6,216 nt of DNA from Clostridiales bacterium (GTDB lineage Bacteria > Bacillota > Clostridia > Oscillospirales > Acutalibacteraceae). The position numbers and the translations under genes were made by a program. Under the pieces are notes generated by a model, which did no database searches, had not been told where the DNA came from, and was given only the letters and a program-made list of their open reading frames with translations. Below, piece after piece: positions 1 to 5,811 of the stretch (positions within the stretch are counted from its first letter, which is position 1; the number at the start of each line of letters is the position of its first letter). The stretch lies in contig JAAZFZ010000207.1 of NCBI GenBank assembly GCA_012511485.1, positions 1 to 6,216 on the forward strand, read 5' to 3'.

Positions 1-2
1 AG

Positions 3-629
3 AATCAGAAATTTGACGGCATGGTTATTACGGGAGCACCCGTTGAGCATATGCCCTTCGAGCAGGTGGATTATTGGGATGAGCTTTGCTCTATTTTCGA
101 GTGGGCAAAAACCAATGTCTATTCAACCTTTCACATCTGCTGGGGAGCGCAGGCAGGGCTTTATTACCATTACGGTGTCCCTAAATATAATTTGGATGAA
201 AAGCTTTTTGGTGTGTTTGCGCACAGGTCGCTTGATAATTATCATCCGCTTCTGAGGGGCTTTGACGATGTGTTTTATGTGCCTCATTCAAGAAACACCG
301 AAATCCGCAGGAACGATATTGCCTTCGTGAAGGATTTGCAAATTCTTTCATATTCGGATATGGCTGGAGTTCATCTTATTTCGGATATGGATTGCAGGAA
401 TTTCTTTGCGACAGGTCACTCAGAATATGACAGAAACACACTTGCTCTGGAATATTACAGGGATGTCAACAAGGGCTTGAAAATAAAAGTCCCTTATAAT
501 TACTTTCCTGATGATGACCCCAAGAGAACGCCGGTAATGACCTGGCGAGGCGCAGCCAGCCAGCTTTTTGCAAACTGGCTCAACTATTTTGTTTATCAAA
601 AAACTCCTTATGATTTGAACAGCCTTTAA
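3..629 (+). CDS. metA: Homoserine O-acetyltransferase (MetA family), 5' end missing
   Basis: Transfers an acyl group from acyl-CoA to the hydroxyl of L-homoserine, the first committed step of methionine synthesis in the cytosol. The reading frame is open from base 3, so this is the last 208 residues of a protein that is about 300 residues in the family; the first ~96 are outside the window. Counting from the Met codon at base 21, the nucleophile is Cys40 in HICWGAQ, and His133 and Glu135 lie in GHSEYD. Adding 102 places them exactly at E. coli MetA Cys142, His235 and Glu237, and Arg147 at Arg249. Glu9 in GAPVEHMPFE corresponds to position 111, where Glu is linked to acetyl-CoA and Gly to succinyl-CoA use, so acetyl transfer is predicted. 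The end NWLNYFVYQKTPYDL is typical. One departure is WRGAAS where WRSHA/G is usual. The gene is followed directly by a strong terminator. Confidence 0.95.
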   Translation, partial: NQKFDGMVITGAPVEHMPFEQVDYWDELCSIFEWAKTNVYSTFHICWGAQAGLYYHYGVPKYNLDEKLFGVFAHRSLDNYHPLLRGFDDVFYVPHSRNTEIRRNDIAFVKDLQILSYSDMAGVHLISDMDCRNFFATGHSEYDRNTLALEYYRDVNKGLKIKVPYNYFPDDDPKRTPVMTWRGAASQLFANWLNYFVYQKTPYDLNSL

Positions 630-640
630 ATTGAGTTTTT

Positions 641-671
641 TGCCGGAGCGAAAGCTCCGGCAGTTTTTTTT
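641..671 (+). terminator. Intrinsic terminator after metA
   Basis: A perfect 9-bp GC-rich stem (TGCCGGAGC at 641-649 with GCTCCGGCA at 654-662) closes a GAAA tetraloop and is followed, after one G, by eight T residues (664-671). It starts 11 bases after the metA stop. The opposite strand lacks a T tract, so it should act on the plus strand only. It separates metA from the next gene, which must therefore have its own promoter somewhere in 672-735. Confidence 0.93.
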
Positions 672-723
672 ATTCGGAGGGCTAAGAATATTGAAAGTTA
701 AACTGCAAAACATATTGCGTGAA

Positions 724-731
724 AGGAGAGG
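724..731 (+). promoter_or_regulatory. Ribosome binding site that fixes the start at 736
   Basis: AGGAGAGG lies 4-11 bases before the ATG at 736, in the right place for initiation there. The same frame is open back to an ATG at 631, but that codon lies just before the metA terminator hairpin, has no Shine-Dalgarno sequence, and would make the protein begin with residues encoded by the hairpin. Confidence 0.85.
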
Positions 732-735
732 TAAT

Positions 736-1188
736 ATGAATGATAACAGTAGCTGTGTGGAAAGGGATGTCGAGTTTTTAAATAGGATTTATCAAAACGC
801 TAAAATGGGCGGCAACGCAATCAAGCTGGTGAGCGAAAAGGTTGACGAAGCGGGGCTGCTGGGCGATTTAAGAACTCAGCATGAGCAGTATTCAAGCATA
901 GCATCAAAAGCTACTGACGAGCTTACAAAGCACCAAAGCCTGCCCAAGGATAAAAATCCGATGTCGCAGGTCGGACTCTGGTCAGGCGTGCAGATGAACA
1001 CAATGGTAGACAAAAGCCCCGACCATATTGCCGAGATGATGATTCAGGGCAGCATGATGGGGGTTATAGATATGTCCAGAAACCTTAAAAGATATTCGGA
1101 TGTAAGCCAGCCTGTCAAGGATTTGGGTACAAGCCTTATCCAGATTGAGGAAAACAACATTCAGCGCATGAAGCAATACCTCTGCTAA
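736..1188 (+). CDS. Unknown 150-aa helical, Met-rich protein
   Basis: I do not recognise this protein with certainty. It has 150 residues, no signal peptide and no membrane segment. It reads as a bundle of about four amphipathic helices, roughly residues 8-36, 37-67, 76-118 and 122-149, broken by a Pro/Lys-rich turn near 69-75. Candidate metal ligands are spaced as in ferritin-like bundles: His49-Glu50 in helix 2, His97/Glu100 in helix 3 and Glu138-Glu139 in helix 4, with a final EENNIQRMKQYL. The third helix holds seven Met between residues 87 and 113, plus Met76. A ferritin-like or DUF2383-type fold is a possible match but is only an impression. The gene starts downstream of the metA terminator and converges on the PPTase gene, with overlapping stop codons. 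A good Shine-Dalgarno sequence and a complete frame support it as real. Confidence 0.8.
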   Translation: MNDNSSCVERDVEFLNRIYQNAKMGGNAIKLVSEKVDEAGLLGDLRTQHEQYSSIASKATDELTKHQSLPKDKNPMSQVGLWSGVQMNTMVDKSPDHIAEMMIQGSMMGVIDMSRNLKRYSDVSQPVKDLGTSLIQIEENNIQRMKQYLC

Positions 1189-1733
1189 CGGCAAAGGCAG
1201 AGTGAATAACCCTCGAATTGATGCGAGAATTCAAAAATCCGGCCGTTTTCAGATGCAGTGCCAAGGCCTGCAATGCCGACGCCAAAATATTTTACAAGGC
1301 TCTCATGCTTTGCCCAAAGGTCAAAATAGAGGGCAACCCTTTTTTCCTCCGGCACAAGAGCAAGAGCTTTGTTTTCTTCAACAGTAAAGTATTTCTTAGC
1401 CAAAGCAGTATTTATTCCCTTATTGTGAATCTGAATATCAATACCGACCTCTTTGTCAAAAACAGCGCAGACACAGATGTCACCGGAATGGCTGACATTA
1501 AAAGAAACATTGTCATAGCCTTTCAGAAAAGGCTTGCCTGCTTCGTTTATTGAAAACACCATTTTATTATAGGGAATTTCAAACTCCTTGTTTATTGCAT
1601 ACCGACGCAAAGCCTGACCGACAAGTGATAAATCTTCACGATGTCGGCCGGGCCTATCATTTTGGGTGTTAAGCCCATTTACTTTACATAGATTCGTTTG
1701 ATTGATATTTACTGCATATACCTTTGGTTTCAT
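1185..1733 (-). CDS. Sfp-type 4'-phosphopantetheinyl transferase
   Basis: Transfers 4'-phosphopantetheine from coenzyme A to a serine of a carrier protein (acyl, peptidyl or aryl carrier domain), making it active; cytosolic and Mg-dependent. The 182-residue chain shows the family landmarks in order: REDLSLVGQALRRYAI (32-47), GKPFL (66-70), FNVSHSGD (78-85, CoA-binding His82), VGIDIQ (96-101, metal-binding Asp99), FTVEE (116-120) and WAKHESLVKYFGVG (140-153, metal ligand Glu144 and Lys148). It is shorter than Sfp (about 224). Two key positions differ: Gln101 replaces the second acidic residue of D-x-E, and His143 replaces Lys in WxxKE. The ATG overlaps the amidase TGA as ATGA, so translation is probably coupled; there is only a weak purine-rich stretch as RBS. 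No carrier protein or synthase gene lies nearby, so the target is unknown. Confidence 0.9.
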   Translation of the reverse strand: MKPKVYAVNINQTNLCKVNGLNTQNDRPGRHREDLSLVGQALRRYAINKEFEIPYNKMVFSINEAGKPFLKGYDNVSFNVSHSGDICVCAVFDKEVGIDIQIHNKGINTALAKKYFTVEENKALALVPEEKRVALYFDLWAKHESLVKYFGVGIAGLGTASENGRIFEFSHQFEGYSLCLCR

Positions 1734-2392
1734 TTTTTTTCATCAAGAGCCTTCTCAATTCCGTCAGCTACAGCCTGAGCATATCCGTCCTTGTTTTTAT
1801 CGAAAAGCTCGTCATCCTTTTCGTCAGTCATAAACACCAGCTCTACAAGGCAGCTGGTCATATCCGAATACTTATTAATATAATAGTCAAGGCTTTTTCC
1901 ATTTCTGAACCCGACCTTAATGCCTCTGACGGATTGTACCCCGACATCAACAAGGTTGTCAAGAATGTTTTGTGCAAGCCGTCTTTCATTTTCATCGTTT
2001 TGACTTCCTATCCAGATTTCGACTCCATTGCCCGAAACGGCACTGTTGCGGTGAAGGGAAACGAAGATATCCGCCTTCCTTCTGTTTGCTTTTTTGACCC
2101 TCTTTGCGAGCTTTATCTCGTTGTCGGCACTTCTTGTCAACAGAACTCTTATGCCCTTTGCTTCAAGCTTTTCCTTCACAATAAGGGTGAGCGTCAGGTT
2201 ATCATTCTTTTCATACCTTAGGGAATCTTTTGAAACAGCACCCGAATCCTTGCCGCCATGACCCGCATCGAGGCATACAAGCGGACCCTTTGAGTCAAGG
2301 TACTGTTGGTTTGCAACAATAACCGACATTGCCGTCAATATGCTCAGGATGATAAGAATAACGCCTGCTATTACTTTGGCATAATTCTTCAT
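1730..2392 (-). CDS. Membrane-anchored N-acetylmuramoyl-L-alanine amidase (Amidase_3)
   Basis: Zinc enzyme that cuts the bond between N-acetylmuramic acid and L-alanine in peptidoglycan, acting outside the membrane. The 220-residue protein begins with a short charged end and one hydrophobic segment (about residues 5-27, no clear cleavage site), so it is probably membrane-tethered. The amidase domain follows directly: LDAGHGGKDSGA with zinc ligand His45, Glu61 in RYEKND as second ligand, VSLHRNSA with His114, and LVELVFMTD with catalytic Glu184. There are no SH3, LysM or other wall-binding domains. Size and layout resemble CwlD, the spore-cortex amidase, but this family is too uniform to name it. 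The start at 2392 is preferred over an in-frame GTG at 2401 because AGGGTG lies six bases upstream. It follows the lipase gene by 42 bases and overlaps the PPTase start. Confidence 0.93.
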   Translation of the reverse strand: MKNYAKVIAGVILIILSILTAMSVIVANQQYLDSKGPLVCLDAGHGGKDSGAVSKDSLRYEKNDNLTLTLIVKEKLEAKGIRVLLTRSADNEIKLAKRVKKANRRKADIFVSLHRNSAVSGNGVEIWIGSQNDENERRLAQNILDNLVDVGVQSVRGIKVGFRNGKSLDYYINKYSDMTSCLVELVFMTDEKDDELFDKNKDGYAQAVADGIEKALDEKK

Positions 2393-2398
2393 TAAACA

Positions 2399-2404
2399 CA
2401 CCCT
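2399..2404 (-). promoter_or_regulatory. Ribosome binding site of the amidase gene
   Basis: Read on the minus strand this is AGGGTG, six bases before the ATG at 2392. The alternative GTG start at 2401 lies inside this element, so the site decides the start in favour of 2392. Confidence 0.7.
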
Positions 2405-2434
2405 GACTGTCAGACTTCAATTAAAATATATGAT

Positions 2435-4153
2435 TTAATCGGGATAAACATTATTCTTTTTTCTGCGCCCGGCTAATACTGCCGCACCGCAAATCAGGGC
2501 GGTAGCACAAGCAACAGTTATGTAAAAAAATGCACTGCCGAAATATGCTCCCGTTTGTGGATTTTCAGCCTGATTCTCACTGATATATTCTTCTGAGCTA
2601 TCCTGCTGTGGATTTTCAGCCTGATTCTCACTGATATATTCTTCTGAGCTATCCTGCTTCAAAATCTTCTTTTCGGTTGTGATTATATCCTCATGCTTTT
2701 CACTTCTCGGCTTGCTGACTTCAGGGAGTGAAGAAACGCTCTTCATCGGAATCAAAGCATTGTTGGCCTTATCATTTTGCAGGAATTGTGGATAAAGGGG
2801 AGATGAGAAAACATTGCAATACTCATCCGAATAGAAAAACCAGTTATATAACTCCATCATGCCACCATGAATCTTTGAGTGCAGCATATTTTTAATAAAC
2901 CATGTGTTTTCCGGCAAGGCGCAGGTTGAGGCGTCAATTCTGCCGTCCTGCGAGATATGGCTGTGCCCGCAGTCACAAGCCTGCCTGTAGCCTGACCCGA
3001 GGGTTTCATCAATGTGGGCAACGGTTGCGCCGACAGATGCGTATTTTGTGTCAACAGTTGCGTCAGAGTCATTTTTATATGAAACAACCAGAGGAGTTCT
3101 CTGCATATTATAGCCTGCAACAATCATAATTCTGATACCGCTGTCAACAGCGTTTCTTAGTATTTCACCCGCCTTGCACTGAACATTATAGTGATAATTA
3201 TCAAGTCTTTCCATCAGTGCGGGGCTGCCCTTCTCTCCGAAGGTGGCATCTTTCGCTTGTTCATAGTATTCATCGGGTACGAAGCTCCATATTCCGGGCA
3301 TACTGCCCAGCACGGGAATCAGGAACTCATCATAAAACTTATCCATAAGATGCTCGATTAAATCATCGCCCAGCTCAATGAGCTGCCCAAAAAGGCCTAC
3401 ATAATCCAGTGCTTCAATCAGGAATTTGAGAAGCATACCCGTAAAGTCATCGTCAAGAGCCTGCGAAGCATAGCGTGTAAGGGCATCCTTATTAAGCATT
3501 AGCTGTTTTGTGAACAGCTCACCTGCAACTGCAGTTCCGCTTATCGGGCAGCATTGAAAAATGCAAGCCGTCACATCTTCTGTGCCGTAACGCTGAAAAT
3601 ATGCCATAGTTATGACCCCGCCCATTGAGGAGGCACGGAGCATGACCTTATCATGGCCTGTGAGTGATTTAACATGCTGTATATATTCATTGAGCCTGTC
3701 TGCAGTTTCAAATGGGTCACTTCTGAAATCATAGGCAAAGTAGTAGGATTTATTAATTGAGTGCTCGGGGTTATCCGGCAGGCTCGTTACGGCAGTGACC
3801 CTTTCGCTCGAATTGCCGTTTTCGTCCATGGCGAGCGGGCCGTAAACCTTATATAGAGCTTCAATCACACCGTCCCCAAAGGCATCATAGTTTTTGTCTA
3901 TGGCAAACCTTGCAACATCGGGTATAATATCGGCAACAAGCCTGAGCGTAGCATCCTTTTCGGGGCGGAAAATAATTCTCTCATTTTCACTGCCCTTGTC
4001 AAGGCAGAGTTTGGCACTGCCGAGTGCTGAAACATAAACGACAGGCGTATAACCGCAGCTGCAGCCGTTGGCGGCAAAGGCAGGCACAACAATTAAAAAA
4101 GACATAATAAGAGCAAGAACCATGCAAGCCGTTTTCTTCAGTATACTGTTCAT
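2435..4153 (-). CDS. Secreted LCAT-like lipase/acyltransferase with NPQTG wall anchor
   Basis: Alpha/beta hydrolase of the lecithin:cholesterol acyltransferase type, expected to cleave or transfer acyl groups from lipids at the cell surface. Of 572 residues, 1-28 are a signal peptide ending AFA-A. The N-terminal strand PVVYVSALGSAKL (37-49) matches the oxyanion-loop start of LCAT proteins, and YDFRSDPFETADRL (141-154) the family's YDWR region. The nucleophile is Ser176 in ASSMGG, so the usual GxSxG reads AxSxG. Asp364 in SDATV fits the DGTV-type acid, and His425 or His429 is the likely base. Cys31/Cys33 and a CDCGHSH cluster (393-399) may form disulfides or bind metal. A charged linker with two identical 17-residue repeats (500-533) leads to NPQTG (531-535), a hydrophobic segment and RRKK: a sortase signal. 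The start at 4153 has GGGAGG upstream and gives a clean signal peptide. First gene of a unit with the amidase and PPTase. Confidence 0.88.
   Translation of the reverse strand: MNSILKKTACMVLALIMSFLIVVPAFAANGCSCGYTPVVYVSALGSAKLCLDKGSENERIIFRPEKDATLRLVADIIPDVARFAIDKNYDAFGDGVIEALYKVYGPLAMDENGNSSERVTAVTSLPDNPEHSINKSYYFAYDFRSDPFETADRLNEYIQHVKSLTGHDKVMLRASSMGGVITMAYFQRYGTEDVTACIFQCCPISGTAVAGELFTKQLMLNKDALTRYASQALDDDFTGMLLKFLIEALDYVGLFGQLIELGDDLIEHLMDKFYDEFLIPVLGSMPGIWSFVPDEYYEQAKDATFGEKGSPALMERLDNYHYNVQCKAGEILRNAVDSGIRIMIVAGYNMQRTPLVVSYKNDSDATVDTKYASVGATVAHIDETLGSGYRQACDCGHSHISQDGRIDASTCALPENTWFIKNMLHSKIHGGMMELYNWFFYSDEYCNVFSSPLYPQFLQNDKANNALIPMKSVSSLPEVSKPRSEKHEDIITTEKKILKQDSSEEYISENQAENPQQDSSEEYISENQAENPQTGAYFGSAFFYITVACATALICGAAVLAGRRKKNNVYPD
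2556..2657 (-). repeat. Perfect 51-bp tandem duplication in the lipase linker
   Basis: Two adjacent copies, 2556-2606 and 2607-2657, are identical at all 51 positions. Being a multiple of three, the duplication keeps the frame and encodes two copies of a 17-residue acidic unit (residues 500-516 and 517-533: QDSSEEYISENQAENPQ). Each unit ends in NPQ; only the second is followed by TG, completing the sorting signal. Full identity, including silent positions, points to a recent slippage or unequal-recombination event. Confidence 0.97.
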
Positions 4154-4158
4154 AAAAA

Positions 4159-4164
4159 CCTCCC
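4159..4164 (-). promoter_or_regulatory. Ribosome binding site of the lipase gene
   Basis: GGGAGG on the minus strand, five bases before the ATG at 4153. The frame is open further upstream to about 4246, but those codons would put some 31 polar and charged residues before the signal peptide and have no comparable site, so the start at 4153 is chosen. Confidence 0.85.
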
Positions 4165-4198
4165 GATACTTTATCATTCTAATAATTAGCCCTCGAAA

Positions 4199-4236
4199 TT
4201 TCCTGACGACATTTTTCTGCACACAGTCAGAGGAAA
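4199..4236 (-). promoter_or_regulatory. Imperfect dyad in the lipase leader
   Basis: The arms TTTCCTGAC (plus strand 4199-4207) and GTCAGAGGAAA (4226-4236) pair over nine bases with a two-base bulge around an 18-base loop. It sits about 45-80 bases before the lipase start, in a leader where I find no convincing promoter. It could be an operator or a weak RNA hairpin; there is no T tract after it on either strand, so it is not a terminator. Confidence 0.3.
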
Positions 4237-4254
4237 TAAATGTCAATTTTAATC

Positions 4255-4290
4255 TTATAAAAACAAAAAGCAGCTTTTACAGCCCCTTTT
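4255..4290 (-). terminator. Probable terminator of the O-antigen ligase gene
   Basis: Read on the minus strand, AAAAGGGGCT (4290-4281) pairs with AGCTGCTTTT (4275-4266) with one G-G mismatch and one G-U pair, leaving a five-base loop, and runs into a T-rich stretch (TTTTTGTTTTTATAA, about 4269-4255). It begins 12 bases after the ligase stop codon, the expected place. The mismatch makes it weaker than the metA terminator, so some read-through into the lipase gene is possible. Confidence 0.55.
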
Positions 4291-4301
4291 GTATTTTTAT
4301 A

Positions 4302-5648
4302 TCATATATCAATTGCACCGGCAATCTCTTTAGTTTTCACCTCCGCCTTGCAAATCCTGAACGCAGCCTCGGCAAGACCCATAAAGAACATGAAATACAT
4401 CACAATTTTAGGTCCATAAAGCACATGGTCGAGCATACCGCAGGCCATTATCCCTACAAAGCCGGAAAGGAAGGAGAGTCCCAGCGCTCTGCCTCTGTTG
4501 CTCAATATGCAGAGCTGAAAAATCCTGTATGCACAGTATAAAAGCAATGCCGCAAATAATGTGAAGCCGAAAATGCCGCCCTCAACGAATATTTCGAGGA
4601 ACAAGTTGTGCGCATGGGGCTGATAGATATGGTATTGATTGGCCAGAATTTCGCGCATATTCTCAACGCCTGTGCCCAGCCCTAAGAACGGATGCTCCTT
4701 AATGGTTTCAATTGTTGCGTGCCAAATATTGTACCTAAGATTTATCGATGTATCGGTGGTGCTGCCGATAGTGAGAAAACGCTGAAATACACCCGGCGCA
4801 ACCATTGCAAGCATTATAAGACTCCCAAAAGAGAGGCCAAGCAGCTTATAAGCGGTCTTTCTACTGTAAAACATCAGAATTATTACTGCCAGCATCGTTG
4901 CAAGGTACGGGCCTCTTGAATATGATGAAGCTATGCCGCCAATAATAAGTATTAAGCAAATGAAAGAAAGCAGCCTTTTTTTCTTAAGTGTACTGTGGAA
5001 CATACCATATACAGAAAAGGGCAAAACCATTATTAGAAAATATGCAAAAATAAGCGGGTTTGTAAAGGTGGATGACGCCCTTAAAGAAATATTAACAAAT
5101 TGCGTATTAGGCAGTTGATTTACAAAAAAATCGGGCAGAATAACTGTGGTGGCAAGCTTTGCAACCAAATAGTTCAACCCACGCCAAAAAGGGTTAAACA
5201 TTGAAGTTAGCGATTTTGAGATGTAACCCCCGAAGTGCATCAGAAAAACCTCAATAATTCCAATTAAACCCGCAATACCTCCGGTAATGGAGATGAAGAA
5301 AATAATTTTTTCCATCCTTTGAAAGCTGTTAACCGTTTCTGATGTAACCAGATATGCGCAAAATGACAATGCCCACAAAAAAGCCACAAGAAGGCCGATT
5401 GTTCTGTTGCCTGTCCAGATTACGCCTATGAACTGCCATATAACAAAGGCAAGGCAGAGTCGGCCGACTGTTGAAATAACAGGCTTGCGCTTTTCAACCT
5501 TGAGTTTATGAAAATACATGACGGCAACAACAAATACAAGAACCGGTGCTATGTATTCCGGCATTAAGGCAGCCAGGGTCATGCAAATAAGCAAAAACCT
5601 CCACAAGCGGTCCATAGCCTTAGTGTCATTTTGAGCAATAAGATTCAT
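4302..5648 (-). CDS. O-antigen ligase / Wzy-type polysaccharide membrane protein
   Basis: Integral membrane protein of the O-antigen ligase family (Wzy_C, PF04932), whose members join or polymerise lipid-linked glycans on the outer face of the membrane; in Gram-positives they serve capsular, teichuronic-type or other wall polysaccharides. The 448 residues contain about ten to twelve hydrophobic segments, among them 18-47, 66-102, 115-139, 197-216, 226-240, 248-261, 269-284, 357-381, 390-404 and 413-428. Family landmarks are YSRGP (243-247, Arg245), NLRYNIWHATIETIKEHPFLG near 303-323, and PHAHNLFLEIFVEGG (344-358, His347 in HN). The segment between about 303 and 357 is the usual large extracytoplasmic loop. 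AAAGGT lies before the ATG at 5648. No glycosyltransferases are nearby, so this is a lone gene with its own promoter and terminator; ligase and polymerase cannot be told apart from sequence. Confidence 0.88.
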   Translation of the reverse strand: MNLIAQNDTKAMDRLWRFLLICMTLAALMPEYIAPVLVFVVAVMYFHKLKVEKRKPVISTVGRLCLAFVIWQFIGVIWTGNRTIGLLVAFLWALSFCAYLVTSETVNSFQRMEKIIFFISITGGIAGLIGIIEVFLMHFGGYISKSLTSMFNPFWRGLNYLVAKLATTVILPDFFVNQLPNTQFVNISLRASSTFTNPLIFAYFLIMVLPFSVYGMFHSTLKKKRLLSFICLILIIGGIASSYSRGPYLATMLAVIILMFYSRKTAYKLLGLSFGSLIMLAMVAPGVFQRFLTIGSTTDTSINLRYNIWHATIETIKEHPFLGLGTGVENMREILANQYHIYQPHAHNLFLEIFVEGGIFGFTLFAALLLYCAYRIFQLCILSNRGRALGLSFLSGFVGIMACGMLDHVLYGPKIVMYFMFFMGLAEAAFRICKAEVKTKEIAGAIDI

Positions 5649-5682
5649 TTTTTGACCTTTCCAAACATCAAAATATATTTGT

Positions 5683-5711
5683 ATTATACATTATTTATTA
5701 AATATTTGCAA
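5683..5711 (-). promoter_or_regulatory. Sigma-A promoter of the O-antigen ligase gene
   Basis: On the minus strand TTGCAA (5711-5706) and a consensus TATAAT (5688-5683) are separated by 17 bases. Transcription would start near 5676, giving a leader of about 28 bases before the ATG at 5648. It points away from the groES promoter about 90 bases further on. Confidence 0.75.
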
Positions 5712-5748
5712 TAAGCCGAGCTGTTTTAGGCTTTCATTTATCAAAATA

Positions 5749-5762
5749 TTACATATTTGTAA
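5749..5762. promoter_or_regulatory. Small palindrome between the divergent promoters
   Basis: TTACATATTTGTAA is a dyad with five-base arms (TTACA/TGTAA) around four bases, midway between the two divergent promoters. Such an element could be an operator for either gene, but in DNA this AT-rich it could also occur by chance. Confidence 0.25.
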
Positions 5763-5778
5763 ACTTTAAAAAAAGTAC

Positions 5779-5807
5779 TTGATTTTTACAGAAAAACTGT
5801 CTAAAAT
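5779..5807 (+). promoter_or_regulatory. Sigma-A promoter of groES-groEL
   Basis: TTGATT (5779-5784), a 17-base spacer and TAAAAT (5802-5807) form a good vegetative promoter. The start point would fall near 5814, inside the first arm of the CIRCE operator, the arrangement expected when HrcA blocks initiation. The spacer contains a short dyad, ACAG-AAAAA-CTGT (5788-5800). Confidence 0.85.
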
Positions 5808-5811
5808 AATT

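Noticed and set aside
691..716. TTGAAA and CATATT as a promoter for the helical-protein gene
   Set aside because: The spacer is only 14 bases, too short for a sigma-A promoter, and no sporulation-sigma pattern fits with correct spacing either.
631..735. Extension of the helical-protein gene to the upstream ATG at 631
   Set aside because: The extra 35 codons run through the metA terminator hairpin and there is no ribosome binding site before 631, while AGGAGAGG precedes 736.
1724..2221. Plus-strand open frame of 165 codons opposite the amidase gene
   Set aside because: It is the complement of a well-supported amidase with all catalytic motifs, and its own translation shows no family features.
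2403..2413. CTGAC-T-GTCAG dyad between the lipase and amidase genes as a terminator
   Set aside because: A one-base loop is not possible in an RNA hairpin of this form and there is no T tract, so it is unlikely to stop transcription.
2556..2657. The direct repeat as a CRISPR array
   Set aside because: The two copies touch with no spacer between them and encode an in-frame protein repeat.
4241..4246. TTGACA on the minus strand as the -35 box of the lipase gene
   Set aside because: It matches the consensus exactly, but no acceptable -10 element lies 16-18 bases downstream, so I do not call a promoter.
4154..4246. Lipase start moved upstream to about 4246
   Set aside because: It would place about 31 mostly polar residues before an otherwise typical signal peptide and ignore the GGGAGG site at 4159-4164.
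4068..4541. Plus-strand open frame of 157 codons across the lipase/ligase intergenic region
   Set aside because: It runs antisense to the lipase signal peptide and the end of the ligase gene, has no ribosome binding site and no recognisable motif.
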